Positions 47,421-56,215 of a stretch of 64,000 bases of DNA are shown here, piece by piece. Location: positions 1,488,001 to 1,552,000 of the forward strand of contig NZ_AP019373.1 in the NCBI RefSeq assembly GCF_004323595.1, given 5' to 3'. The notes below the pieces were generated by a model, which was not told where the DNA came from, made no database searches, and saw only the letters and a list, made by a program, of their open reading frames with translations. The DNA comes from Sulfuricystis thermophila. GTDB taxonomy: Bacteria; Pseudomonadota; Gammaproteobacteria; Burkholderiales; Rhodocyclaceae. Position 1 is the stretch's first letter. The number at the start of each line of letters is the position of its first letter. The translations under genes and the position numbers were made by a program.

Positions 47421-47510
47421 GTCCTCGGCCGAGGTCGAATCGAAACCTCTGAATGATGGCAGTTCGGCGGGCGATGCGATAATGCGCGCCCTGCCCGACC
47501 CTCCTCCACC

Positions 47511-50500
47511 ATGTCGTTTCAGCTTGACTTGCCCGCGCCGCCGAAAGCCGGTCAGCGCGTAGTTTTACCCTACCTTGCCGGCTCGGCCGATGCCCTGGCG
47601 CTCGCGCAGCTTGCCGACGGCAAACATCTCTTGACGATCGTCGCCGCCACCCCGCTCGAAGCCCAGCGGCTTTACGATGAGATCGGCTGGTTCGCGCCGA
47701 ACCTGCGCACACACCTGCTGCCCGACTGGGAAACCCTGCCTTACGACCATTTCTCGCCGCACCAGGATCTGATTTCCGAGCGGCTGGCGACCCTGTTCGC
47801 GGTCTCGCAGGGGCAGTGCGACGTGCTGATCGTCGCCGCCTCCACCGCCGCCACACGTCTCGCACCCCCCGCCTTCCTCGCCGCCCACACCTTCTTCATG
47901 AAGAAGGGCGACACGCTCGACATCGAGCGTTTCCGCACGCAGATGACCCTGGCCGGCTACCAGCACGTCACGCAAGTCGTCGCGCCCGGTGAATACAGCA
48001 TCCGGGGCGGCCTCATCGACCTCTTTCCGATGGGATCGAGCCTGCCCTACCGCATCGAGCTCTTCGACGACGAGATCGAGACGATCCGCTGCTTCGATGT
48101 CGACAGCCAAAGGAGCCTCTATCCGGTGCCGGAGATACGCCTTCTGCCGGCGCGCGAGTTTCCCACGACGGAAGCCGGCCGCACGAAATTCCGCCAGCGC
48201 TTCCGTGAGACCTTCGAGGGCGACGCCTCGCGCATCGCGCTCTACAAGGATGTCTCGAACGGCGTGTTTCCAGCCGGCATCGAGTATTACCTGCCGCTCT
48301 TCTTCGATGAGACGGCGACATTGTTCGATTACCTGCCGCAGGATGCCCGGCTCGTGCTGCATGGCGACGTGTCTCGTGCGCTCGCCGAGTTTTGGAGCGA
48401 CTTACAAGAGCGCCACAACATGCTCGGCGGCGACAAATCGCGCCCCATCCTGCCGCCGCAGGCGCTCTTTGTGCGCGACGAGGAATTTTTCGTCACGGCG
48501 AATCGCTTTGCACAATACGTTGCGAAAGTCGGCGCTGACGGGACGGCATCTCTGCCGAATGTCGCCGTCGATCGCAAAGCCGATGATCCATTGGCGGCCT
48601 TGCGCCGCTTCCTGGACGGATATCCGGGCCGCGTGCTGCTCATTGCCGAATCGCCAGGCCGGCGCGAGACGCTGCATGAATCTCTCACGGAGCATGGGCT
48701 TGCCACGACGCTCGTCGCCGACTTCGCGGCCTTCCTTGCCGGCTCCGCTGCGCTCTCTCTGACAGATGGGCCGGTTTCCGGCGGCTTTGCGCTCGATGAT
48801 TTCGCCCTCATCACCGAAAACGAGCTCTATGCCGCCACCGCGCGGCCGCGCCACAAGCGTTCGGAGGCGCGGCGCGCCAATCTCGACGGCTGGCTGCGCG
48901 ATTTGTCGGAACTCAAGATCGGCGATACGGTGGTGCATGAAAACCACGGCATCGGTCGTTATCTCGGCCTCGTACGCATGGATCTCGGGCAGGGCGAGGA
49001 AGAGTTCCTCCAGCTCGAATACGCCAATGAAGCGAAGCTCTACGTGCCGGTCGCCCAGCTCGAAGTCATCTCGCGCTACAGCGGCGTCGATCAGGAAAGC
49101 GTGCAATTGCACACGCTGGGCTCCGGCCAGTGGGAGAAGGCGAAGAAGAAAGCCGCGCTGCAGGTGCGCGACACCGCCGTGGAACTGCTCGCGCTCTACG
49201 CCCAGCGCGCCGCGCGCCAGGGCCATAAGTTCAGCTTCAAGACCCACGATCTGGAAGCCTTCGCCGCCGGTTTCGGCTTCGAGGAGACGCCCGACCAGCT
49301 CGCCGCGATCGGCGCGGTGATCTCCGACATGGTCTCCGGCAAACCGATGGATCGCCTGGTCTGCGGCGACGTCGGTTTCGGCAAGACGGAAGTCGCCTTG
49401 CGCGCCGCCTTCGTCGCGGTGGCCGACGGCAAGCAGGTCGCCGTCTTGTGCCCCACCACACTGCTGGCGGAACAGCACTATCAGACCTTCGCCGATCGTT
49501 TCGCTGACTGGCCGGTAAAGGTTGCCGAACTCTCCCGCTTCAAATCGAAGCAGGAGCAAGCCGCGGCCATCGAGCAACTGGCGATGGGCACCATCGACAT
49601 CGTGATCGGCACGCACCGATTGTTGCAGCCGGATGTGAAATTTGCCCGGCTGGGCCTCGTGATCATCGACGAGGAGCACCGCTTCGGCGTGCGGCAGAAG
49701 GAAGCCTTGAAAGCCCTGCGCGCCGAGGTCGATGTACTGACCCTCACCGCGACGCCGATTCCGCGCACCCTCGGCCTGTCGCTCGAAGGCTTGCGCGATT
49801 TTTCGGTGATCGCCACACCGCCGCAAAAGCGCCTGGCGATCAAGACCTTCGTGCACCAATGGTCGAACGGCCTCGTGCGCGAAGCAGCCTTGCGGGAATT
49901 CAAGCGTGGCGGACAAGTCTATGTTCTGCATAATGAAGTCGAGACGATCGAAAATATGCGCGACCGGTTGCAGAAATTGTTGCCGGAAGCGCGCATCGTC
50001 GTCGGCCACGGCCAACTGCCCGAGCGGGAGCTGGAGCGCGTGATGCGCGAATTCACCCAGCAGAAACACAACCTGCTGCTGTGCTCGACGATTATCGAAA
50101 CCGGCATCGACAATCCGCACGCCAATACCATCATCATCCACCGCGCCGACAAATTCGGTCTGGCGCAGCTGCACCAATTGCGTGGCCGGGTCGGCCGCAG
50201 CCACCATCAGGCCTATGCCTATCTGCTCACCGACGAGCACGCCAAACCCAGCGCACAGGCACAACGGCGGCTGGAGGCGATCCAGGCGATGGAAGAACTC
50301 GGCTCGGGCTTCTTCCTCGCCATGCACGATCTGGAGATTCGCGGCGCCGGCGAAGTGCTCGGCGAAGCCCAATCGGGCGAAATCCACGAGATCGGTTTCG
50401 CGCTCTACACCAACATGCTCAACACCGCCGTGAAGGCGCTCAAGGACGGCAAACCGATGCCGGACCTCACGCGGCCGCTGTCGGTCACCGCGGAAATCGA

Positions 50501-50921
50501 TCTGCACACCCCGGCGCTGCTGCCCAACGACTACTGCCCCGACGTCAACGAGCGGCTGACGCTCTACAAGCGGCTCGCCAACTGTGAGACGGAAGACGCG
50601 CTGCGCGCGATGCAGGAAGAGCTGATCGACCGCTATGGCGAACTGCCCGCCCAGGCCCAGGCGCTGATCGAAACCCACCGCTTGCGCATCCTCGGCAAGC
50701 CGCTCGGCGTGGGCAAGCTAGATGCCGGCGAGAAATCGATTCAGCTGCAGTTCGTCGCCAATCCCCCGATCGAGCCGGCGAGCATCATCCGGCTGATCCA
50801 GAACGATCGCAGCTTCAAGCTCGCCGGGCCGGACAAACTCGTCTGGCAGAAGGCCACGAACACGCTCAAGGAGCGCGTCGGCGCGGTGAAGGAACTGTTT
50901 GCCCAACTGAAACTTGCTTGA
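47511..50921 (+). CDS. mfd: Transcription-repair coupling factor Mfd
   Basis: Removes stalled RNA polymerase and recruits UvrA. 1136 residues: UvrB-like N-terminal domains (LLPDWETLPYDHFSPHQDLISERLATL), CarD-like RNAP-interaction domain (IGDTVVHENHGIGRYLGLVRM), RecG-type helicase with Walker A GDVGFGKTEVALRAAF and DEEHRFGVRQKEALK, and a C-terminal TRCF domain. A dispersed repeat within a variable region (nt 48524-48549) encodes KVGADGTA. UvrB is encoded in the same window. Confidence 0.98.
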   Translation: MSFQLDLPAPPKAGQRVVLPYLAGSADALALAQLADGKHLLTIVAATPLEAQRLYDEIGWFAPNLRTHLLPDWETLPYDHFSPHQDLISERLATLFAVSQGQCDVLIVAASTAATRLAPPAFLAAHTFFMKKGDTLDIERFRTQMTLAGYQHVTQVVAPGEYSIRGGLIDLFPMGSSLPYRIELFDDEIETIRCFDVDSQRSLYPVPEIRLLPAREFPTTEAGRTKFRQRFRETFEGDASRIALYKDVSNGVFPAGIEYYLPLFFDETATLFDYLPQDARLVLHGDVSRALAEFWSDLQERHNMLGGDKSRPILPPQALFVRDEEFFVTANRFAQYVAKVGADGTASLPNVAVDRKADDPLAALRRFLDGYPGRVLLIAESPGRRETLHESLTEHGLATTLVADFAAFLAGSAALSLTDGPVSGGFALDDFALITENELYAATARPRHKRSEARRANLDGWLRDLSELKIGDTVVHENHGIGRYLGLVRMDLGQGEEEFLQLEYANEAKLYVPVAQLEVISRYSGVDQESVQLHTLGSGQWEKAKKKAALQVRDTAVELLALYAQRAARQGHKFSFKTHDLEAFAAGFGFEETPDQLAAIGAVISDMVSGKPMDRLVCGDVGFGKTEVALRAAFVAVADGKQVAVLCPTTLLAEQHYQTFADRFADWPVKVAELSRFKSKQEQAAAIEQLAMGTIDIVIGTHRLLQPDVKFARLGLVIIDEEHRFGVRQKEALKALRAEVDVLTLTATPIPRTLGLSLEGLRDFSVIATPPQKRLAIKTFVHQWSNGLVREAALREFKRGGQVYVLHNEVETIENMRDRLQKLLPEARIVVGHGQLPERELERVMREFTQQKHNLLLCSTIIETGIDNPHANTIIIHRADKFGLAQLHQLRGRVGRSHHQAYAYLLTDEHAKPSAQAQRRLEAIQAMEELGSGFFLAMHDLEIRGAGEVLGEAQSGEIHEIGFALYTNMLNTAVKALKDGKPMPDLTRPLSVTAEIDLHTPALLPNDYCPDVNERLTLYKRLANCETEDALRAMQEELIDRYGELPAQAQALIETHRLRILGKPLGVGKLDAGEKSIQLQFVANPPIEPASIIRLIQNDRSFKLAGPDKLVWQKATNTLKERVGAVKELFAQLKLA
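48524..48549 (+). repeat. 26-bp dispersed repeat, copy 10
   Basis: Sense-oriented copy within mfd, carrying the CTGACGG variant also seen in uvrB. Confidence 0.8.
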
Positions 50922-50969
50922 TCGATGATGGTCATGTAGGATGACCAATCATTTGTTTCAGCGACAGCC

Positions 50970-51200
50970 ATGCCACAGTTCAACATCGCCGAAGCCAAGA
51001 CCCATCTCTCAGAACTCGTCCACAAAGCCATGCGAGGCGAAGAAGTCATCATCGCGCGCGACAACAAACCCCAAGTGAAGATCGTCCCGCTCAAGCCGCC
51101 GAGCGGAAAGCGCGTTCCAGGCTCTGGCAAAGGCCAGATCCGCTTCATCGCCGATGACTTCGACGCCACGCCGGACGACTTCGCCGATTACCTCCGATGA
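50970..51200 (+). CDS. Phd/YefM-type antitoxin
   Basis: 76 residues: MPQFNIAEAKTHLSELVHKA matches the N-terminal DNA-binding fold of Phd/YefM antitoxins. The C-terminal part (PGSGKGQIRFIADDFDATPDDF) is acidic and probably wraps the toxin. It is expected to neutralise the downstream PIN toxin and autoregulate the pair. Its stop overlaps the toxin start (ATGA). Confidence 0.88.
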   Translation: MPQFNIAEAKTHLSELVHKAMRGEEVIIARDNKPQVKIVPLKPPSGKRVPGSGKGQIRFIADDFDATPDDFADYLR

Positions 51201-51583
51201 AGCTGTTGCTCGACACCCACGCTTTTTTGCGCTGGGTGGAAGATGACCCCCAGCTGTCGGCGAAGGCACGCGGCGCCATCGCCGACTTGGACAACGAGGT
51301 GTTCGTCAGCTTGGTCGTGCCTTGGGAACTCGCCATCAAGTCGGCGCTAGGCAAGATTCGCCTGACACAACCGGTCGGTCGCTATGTAGCGGATCATGTC
51401 GAAGCGAACGGCTTCAGCCTGCTGGGCATCGATCTAGCCGACGTTGCCCTCGTTGAGAAAATGCCGTTGCACCATCGCGATCCCTTCGATCGCCTGTTGA
51501 TCGCGCAGGCGAAGAACAGAAAACTCACCGTCGTCAGTAGTGATGCTGCGTTTTCTGCCTACTCAATCAAACGTCTCTGGTAA
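51197..51583 (+). CDS. VapC-type PIN-domain toxin
   Basis: 128-residue putative ribonuclease toxin. PIN acidic residues are visible as D6 (LLLDTHAFLRW), E44 (VPWELAIKSALGK), D95/D98 (HHRDPFDRLLIAQA) and D116 (SSDAAF). All are intact, so the toxin should be active. It belongs to the PIN subfamily that pairs with Phd-type antitoxins. It lies between mfd and aroG, with only 7 nt to aroG. Confidence 0.9.
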   Translation: MKLLLDTHAFLRWVEDDPQLSAKARGAIADLDNEVFVSLVVPWELAIKSALGKIRLTQPVGRYVADHVEANGFSLLGIDLADVALVEKMPLHHRDPFDRLLIAQAKNRKLTVVSSDAAFSAYSIKRLW

Positions 51584-51590
51584 CTACGCC

Positions 51591-52670
51591 ATGCAGCCCA
51601 CCGAAAACCTCAACATCGAAACCTTCGAACCGATGCCGACGCCGGCGGAGATCCATGCCCGCGTGCCGATGACCGAAGCCGCGGAAAAATCGGTGCTGGC
51701 GGGACGGCACACGATCGAGGCGATCCTTGACAGGAAGGATCCGCGCCTGTTCGTCGTCGTCGGCCCCTGCTCGATCCACGACCCCGGCGCCGGGCTCGAT
51801 TATGCGCGGCGCCTCAAGGCGCTGGCCGACGAAGTCGCCGACACGCTGTTTCTCGTCATGCGCGTCTATTTCGAAAAGCCGCGCACCGCCACCGGCTGGA
51901 AGGGCTTCATCAACGACCCGCGCATGGACGATTCCTTCCACATCGAGGAAGGCATCTACAAGGCGCGTGAATTCCTGCTCGCCATCAATGAGCTGGGGCT
52001 GCCCGCCGGCACCGAGGCGCTCGATCCGATCACCCCGCAATATCTCGGCGATCTGGTCAGCTGGACGGCGATCGGCGCCCGCACCTCCGAATCGCAGACG
52101 CACCGCGAGATGGCATCGGGCCTATCGACGCCGGTGGGTTTCAAGAACGGCACCGACGGCTCGGTCGAGACCGCGGTGAATGCGATCCTCTCCGCCTCGA
52201 AACCGCACAGCTTCCTCGGCATCAACATGGAAGGCCGCACCTCGGTCGTCCGCACCCGTGGCAACCGTTATGGCCATCTCGTCTTGCGCGGCGGCGGTGG
52301 CCGGCCGAACTACGATTCGGTCTCGGTGGCGATCGCCGAACAGGCGCTCGCCAAGGCAGGGTTGGCGCAGAACATCGTCATCGACTGCTCGCATGCCAAC
52401 AGCTACAAAGACCCGGAACGTCAGCCGCTGGTGCTGCACGACGTCGTCAACCAAATCCGGCTCGGCAATCGCTCGATCGTCGGCCTGATGATCGAAAGCT
52501 TCCTCGAAGCCGGCAACCAGCCGATCCCCGACGATCTGACGCAGCTCAAATACGGCTGTTCGGTCACCGATGCCTGCGTGGACTGGCCGACCACCGAAAA
52601 GATGATCCGCGAGGCGTATGACATCCTGCGCGGCCCACTGGCTGGCCGTGCCGTGCGAAAGGCCGCCTGA
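51591..52670 (+). CDS. 3-deoxy-7-phosphoheptulonate synthase (class I DAHP synthase)
   Basis: First enzyme of the shikimate pathway, condensing PEP and erythrose-4-phosphate. 359 residues with VVVGPCSIHDPGAGLDYARRL, MRVYFEKPRTATGWKGFINDP and IDCSHANSYKDPERQ metal and substrate motifs, and the GTDGSVETAVNAI loop. AroF, AroG or AroH type cannot be assigned by eye. The DNA encoding KSVLAGRHTIEAIL matches the dispersed repeat, but this peptide is close to family sequence. No clear ribosome-binding site; 7 nt after the toxin stop. Confidence 0.95.
   Translation: MQPTENLNIETFEPMPTPAEIHARVPMTEAAEKSVLAGRHTIEAILDRKDPRLFVVVGPCSIHDPGAGLDYARRLKALADEVADTLFLVMRVYFEKPRTATGWKGFINDPRMDDSFHIEEGIYKAREFLLAINELGLPAGTEALDPITPQYLGDLVSWTAIGARTSESQTHREMASGLSTPVGFKNGTDGSVETAVNAILSASKPHSFLGINMEGRTSVVRTRGNRYGHLVLRGGGGRPNYDSVSVAIAEQALAKAGLAQNIVIDCSHANSYKDPERQPLVLHDVVNQIRLGNRSIVGLMIESFLEAGNQPIPDDLTQLKYGCSVTDACVDWPTTEKMIREAYDILRGPLAGRAVRKAA
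51685..51710 (+). repeat. 26-bp dispersed repeat, copy 11
   Basis: Full right half (GCTGGCGGGACGGCAC) and A-rich left end, in frame in the DAHP synthase gene. Confidence 0.65.
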
Positions 52671-53920
52671 TGTCGACCCTGATCAAACCCTTGCGCGGGC
52701 TGTGCCCCGCTCCCGGTCGCGCTCAGGACGTCGCCGCGCCGCCCTACGACGTGCTCTCCTCCGACGAAGCGCGCATCCGCACCGCCGGCCATCCCTGGTC
52801 GTTCCTGCACATCTCGAAACCGGAAATCGACCTGCCCGTCGACATCGATCCTTACGATCCTGCCGTCTATGCCAAAGCCGCCGAAAACCTGCAACGCATG
52901 ATCGCCGCCGGCGTGCTGCTGCGCGATAGAGCGCCCTGCTACTACGCCTATCGGCTGACGATGCGCACCGATCGCGGAACGCACGAGCAGACCGGGCTGG
53001 TCGCCATCGCCTCGGTCGCCGCTTACGAGGCCAACCGCATCCGCAAACACGAATTCACCCGCCCGGACAAGGAAGACGACCGCGTGCGCCAAATCGAAGC
53101 CACCAACGCCCAGACCGGGCCGGTGCTGCTCGCCTACCCTTCCTCGGCGGAGGCAGACCGGCTGATTGCCGCGATGGCGCAAGGCGACCCGGCGGCCGAC
53201 GTCACCCTCAGCGAACCGACGCACACGGTGCGTCACCAGATCTGGCGCTGTGATGACCCCGTGCATCTCGATGCGCTCACCCGCTGCTTCGATGGCATGG
53301 CGGCGCTCTACATCGCCGACGGCCATCACCGTTCGGCGGCCGCCGCACGCGTGGCCGCGGCACGGCGCATCCCCGGCCGCGAAATTTCTTCGGATTACTT
53401 CCTCAGCGTGATCTTCCCGCATCGGCAGATGCAGATCCTCGACTACAACCGGGTCGTCAAGGATCTGAACGGCCTGACGGCGGACGAATTCCTCGCCCGC
53501 CTCGGCGAAAAATTCCGCATCTCGCCGAGCTGCGATGCGGTCCGTCCAGCCTGCCCCGGCGAATTCGGCCTCTATCTGCCCAAGCGCTGGTACCGCCTGA
53601 ACATCGATCCGCAGCTGTTTTCCCAGGACCCGGTCGCCGGCCTAGACGTCTCGTTGCTCTCCGATCACGTGCTGGGGCCGATCCTCGGCATTCGTGACCT
53701 GCGGCGCGACAAGCGCATCGATTTCGTCGGCGGCATCCGCGGCCTGGCGGAGCTGGAACGGCGCGTCGATTCCGGCGAAATGGCGGCCGCGTTCGCCCTC
53801 TATCCCACGCGCATGGATCAACTGATGGCCGTGGCGGACAGCGGCCAGGTCATGCCGCCGAAATCGACCTGGTTCGAGCCCAAGCTTGCGGACGGGCTGG
53901 TGTCCCACGTACTCGACTGA
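52670..53920 (+). CDS. DUF1015 family protein
   Basis: 416-residue protein of a widespread family, predicted to be related to serine-kinase/ParB-like (SerK) proteins, but without a settled role in proteobacteria. Visible signatures are LCPAPGRAQDVAAPPYDVLS at the N terminus, FTRPDKEDDRVRQIEATNAQTGPVLLAY, and YIADGHHRSAAAARVA with its invariant DGHHR, then FPHRQMQILDYNRVVKDLNG. Start ATG overlaps the DAHP synthase stop (TGATG), so the two are co-translated. Confidence 0.9.
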   Translation: MSTLIKPLRGLCPAPGRAQDVAAPPYDVLSSDEARIRTAGHPWSFLHISKPEIDLPVDIDPYDPAVYAKAAENLQRMIAAGVLLRDRAPCYYAYRLTMRTDRGTHEQTGLVAIASVAAYEANRIRKHEFTRPDKEDDRVRQIEATNAQTGPVLLAYPSSAEADRLIAAMAQGDPAADVTLSEPTHTVRHQIWRCDDPVHLDALTRCFDGMAALYIADGHHRSAAAARVAAARRIPGREISSDYFLSVIFPHRQMQILDYNRVVKDLNGLTADEFLARLGEKFRISPSCDAVRPACPGEFGLYLPKRWYRLNIDPQLFSQDPVAGLDVSLLSDHVLGPILGIRDLRRDKRIDFVGGIRGLAELERRVDSGEMAAAFALYPTRMDQLMAVADSGQVMPPKSTWFEPKLADGLVSHVLD

Positions 53921-53926
53921 AGACAA

Positions 53927-53943
53927 GCCCGGCAATGCCGGGC
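53927..53943 (+). terminator. Short GC hairpin after the DUF1015 gene
   Basis: GCCCGGC-AAT-GCCGGGC, 6 nt after the stop. It is not followed by a T run. Confidence 0.5.
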
Positions 53944-53967
53944 CATTCCGTAGCTTGGAAAACGATC

Positions 53968-54113
53968 AGGGAACGCTGAAAAGTCGTCGCGAGCGGCCGG
54001 AGGGCAAGGCGCCCGGAGCGCAGGATGCGAGACATACCTGGTAGGTAGGCGAGCATCCGAGCACCGCGCAACACCGCCATCCGGTCGCGCAGCAGACTGA
54101 TTCAGCGTTTCCT
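53968..54113. repeat. Inverted-repeat intergenic element, family A copy 2
   Basis: 146 bp with arms AGGGAACGCTGAA (53968-53980) and its complement (54101-54113, 12/13). It shares CGTCGCGAGCG at offset 17 with 32521-32664. Its own central hairpin (TACCT/AGGTA at 54035/54043) sits at offset 67, versus 66 in copy 1. Tail-to-tail between the DUF1015 gene and tpx, ending on the tpx stop codon. Confidence 0.75.
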
Positions 54114-54610
54114 CAAAGCACCTTCAGCGCCGCCTCGTAATCCGGCTCTTGGGCGATTTCGGGCACCAGCTGGCTGTGCAGCACCTTGTCGTTCTCATCG
54201 AGCACCACCACTGCCCGGGCAGTGAGGCCCAACAGTGGCCCTTCGGCCATCTTGACACCCCAGGTCGCCATGAATTCGGGATGGCGGAAGGTCGACAGGT
54301 GCACAACGTTCTTGAGGCCCTCGGTGGCGCAGAAGCGACCGGCGGCAAAGGGCAGATCGGCCGAGATCACCAGCACGACGGTGTTGTTCAGACCGGCCGC
54401 CTTTTCGTTGAACTTGCGTGTCGAGGTGGCACAGGTGGGGGTGTCGAGGCTCGGGACGATGTTCAGGATCTTGCGCTTGCCGGCGAAGTTCGCCAGGGTG
54501 ACATCGGCCAGCTCGCCGTTGGTGAGCGTCAGCGCAGGCGCCTGGCTGCCGACCGGGGGCAGCATGCCTTCGACCTTGAAAGGATTTCCTTGCAGGGTAA
54601 CGGTAGTCAT
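54113..54610 (-). CDS. tpx: Thiol peroxidase
   Basis: Atypical 2-Cys peroxiredoxin reducing lipid and alkyl hydroperoxides with thioredoxin. 165 residues; peroxidatic C60 in [16 protein letters not shown] and resolving C94 in [19 protein letters not shown], the Tpx spacing. The start overlaps the tatD-like stop (ATGA), a coupling also useful for fixing the start. Thioredoxin 2 is encoded 12 kb away. Confidence 0.96.
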   Translation of the reverse strand: MTTVTLQGNPFKVEGMLPPVGSQAPALTLTNGELADVTLANFAGKRKILNIVPSLDTPTCATSTRKFNEKAAGLNNTVVLVISADLPFAAGRFCATEGLKNVVHLSTFRHPEFMATWGVKMAEGPLLGLTARAVVVLDENDKVLHSQLVPEIAQEPDYEAALKVL

Positions 54611-55434
54611 GGGTGTTCTCCGTGGGTGATGAAGTTTTCGAGTCGCGGCAGTATGGCCAAAGCATTGCCGCGGGTCACCGCGGCGATTTCCGTCAGCGGC
54701 ATCCCCCGCAATTGTGCCAGCGTTTCGGCGATCGGCACCAGATCGGCGGGCGTGTTTCTGCCGCCTGCTTTCCAGGCCGGCGGGATGTCGGGCGCATCGG
54801 TCTCTAGCACGATCGTCTCGAGCGGCAGGCTGGCCGCCAATTCGCGGATGCGCTTCGAGCCGGGAAAGGTCATCGCGCCACCGAAACCCAGTTTGAAGCC
54901 GAGTTTGATGAGCTGCTCAGCCTGTTCCCGACTGCCGTTGAAGGCATGGGCGATGCCGCCGGGCACGGGGACTTCGCGCAGGGCCTTGAGAATCGGATCG
55001 ATCGCCCGACGCACATGCAGCAGCACCGGTAGCCCAAACTCAGCCGCGATCTTCAGCTGCTCGACGAAGTAGAACCTCTGTCGCGCATCATCGCGCGGCT
55101 CGACATGACGATCCAGGCCGATCTCGCCGACCGCGACGGCCGGTTCGCGCTGCAAGCTGTCGCGCAAGGCATCGAGATCTTCGGGACGCGCACGATCGAC
55201 ATAGAGTGGATGGATGCCATAAGCCGGGGCACAGCCCGGATACTCGCGGCAAACACTGGCGACGGCGCCGAAGTTGGCGCGCTCGACCGCCGGGATGACC
55301 ACGACTTCGACTGCCGTGCCGCCAGCGCCGAGTTTCGCGGCCGCGAACACCTCGTCGCGATCGGCGTCGAATTCCGCCGCATCGAGGTGGCAGTGGGTAT
55401 CGATCAGCGGGGCCAACGGCAAGCTAACGCGCAT
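54607..55434 (-). CDS. TatD-family metal-dependent hydrolase
   Basis: TIM-barrel DNase-like hydrolase. The protein from ATG 55434 has 275 residues, starting [20 protein letters not shown] (HxH metal motif). Other conserved segments are [42 protein letters not shown] and LLETDAP-like [16 protein letters not shown] 55470 would add 12 residues. A reverse copy of the dispersed repeat lies within it, encoding [11 protein letters not shown] between beta-strand segments. Confidence 0.88.
   Translation of the reverse strand: MRVSLPLAPLIDTHCHLDAAEFDADRDEVFAAAKLGAGGTAVEVVVIPAVERANFGAVASVCREYPGCAPAYGIHPLYVDRARPEDLDALRDSLQREPAVAVGEIGLDRHVEPRDDARQRFYFVEQLKIAAEFGLPVLLHVRRAIDPILKALREVPVPGGIAHAFNGSREQAEQLIKLGFKLGFGGAMTFPGSKRIRELAASLPLETIVLETDAPDIPPAWKAGGRNTPADLVPIAETLAQLRGMPLTEIAAVTRGNALAILPRLENFITHGEHP
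55311..55336 (-). repeat. 26-bp dispersed repeat, copy 12
   Basis: Sense-oriented relative to the tatD-like gene it lies in; one substitution in the GGGACGG part. Confidence 0.75.
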
Positions 55435-55510
55435 GCCGGCAATCGGCGCCCGCAGAGGATGAAATACCATGCGCAAAAATAAACGTCCGCCCTCCCCCAG
55501 CCTGTCCCAC

Positions 55511-55562
55511 GGCCGGCTTTGCACAGCCGGCCGGCTCCGGCGGCGCGAAGCAGTGCTTCGCG
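55511..55562. other. Hairpin cluster between iscX and tatD-like gene
   Basis: GGCCGGCT/AGCCGGCC (55511/55525) and CGCGAAGC/GCTTCGCG (55544/55555) stems in a 240-bp gap without genes. A further CCCCTC..GAGGGG stem follows near 55575. Possibly the terminator region of the isc operon or a REP-like sequence. Confidence 0.4.
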
Positions 55563-55676
55563 AAACCCCGCCTCCGCCCCTCGCGGGAGGGGAGACTATC
55601 AGCGCGGCTTGCGCTGCGAAGGTAGGCTGCCGTCAAGGAAACGAAAGGCGGCGCACTTTTTGCTTTGTATTTCACG

Positions 55677-55871
55677 TTAATCGACCTCTTCTATCCAGGC
55701 CTGCTGGATGGCCTCCAACTTCTTCTCGCCGCAGTGGCGCTCATCCTCCTCGAAACCCGGCAACTCCATCACCCAGCGCATCAGATCGACGAAGTTGATC
55801 TTGGTCGGATCGACGTCGGGATGACGTTCGGCGAGCTGAATGGCGATCTCGAGACTGTCGGTCCATTTCAT
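55677..55871 (-). CDS. iscX: IscX (Fe-S cluster assembly adaptor)
   Basis: 64-residue acidic protein that binds iron and Isc[37 protein letters not shown] and EAIQQAWIEEVD are typical. It is the last gene of the isc operon and overlaps fdx by 4 nt. Confidence 0.96.
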   Translation of the reverse strand: MKWTDSLEIAIQLAERHPDVDPTKINFVDLMRWVMELPGFEEDERHCGEKKLEAIQQAWIEEVD

Positions 55872-56215
55872 TTGCGTCCGCCTCCTTCCTTGACCATGTT
55901 GATCGTGTATTTCGGAATTTCGACCACTAGCGGTGTCTCGGCGACCATCGCCTGACAGGAGAGCCTCGAAGTCGGCGTCAGCCCCCAGGCCTTGTCGAGC
56001 ATGTCTTCTTCGAGCTCATCGGGCGGTTCCAGCGACTCATAGCCTTCGCGCACGATCACATGGCAGGTCGTGCAGGCGCAGGACATTTCGCAGGCATGCT
56101 CGATCTCGATTTCGTTGGCGAGCAGCGCCTCGCAGATCGAGGTTCCCGGTTCTGCTTCGATGACCGCGCCGGCGGGGCAAAGCTCTTCGTGGGGCAGAAC
56201 GACGATTTGAGTCAT
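55868..56215 (-). CDS. fdx: ISC-system [2Fe-2S] ferredoxin
   Basis: Electron donor to Fe-S assembly on IscU. 115 residues with cluster ligands C42, C48, C51 ([10 protein letters not shown]) and C87 (RLSCQAM); C46 is the extra Cys common in ISC ferredoxins. It overlaps hscA and iscX by 4 nt each. Confidence 0.96.
   Translation of the reverse strand: MTQIVVLPHEELCPAGAVIEAEPGTSICEALLANEIEIEHACEMSCACTTCHVIVREGYESLEPPDELEEDMLDKAWGLTPTSRLSCQAMVAETPLVVEIPKYTINMVKEGGGRK

Noticed and set aside
48402-50678. Long open frame antisense to mfd
   Set aside because: Same shadow effect over a highly conserved gene.
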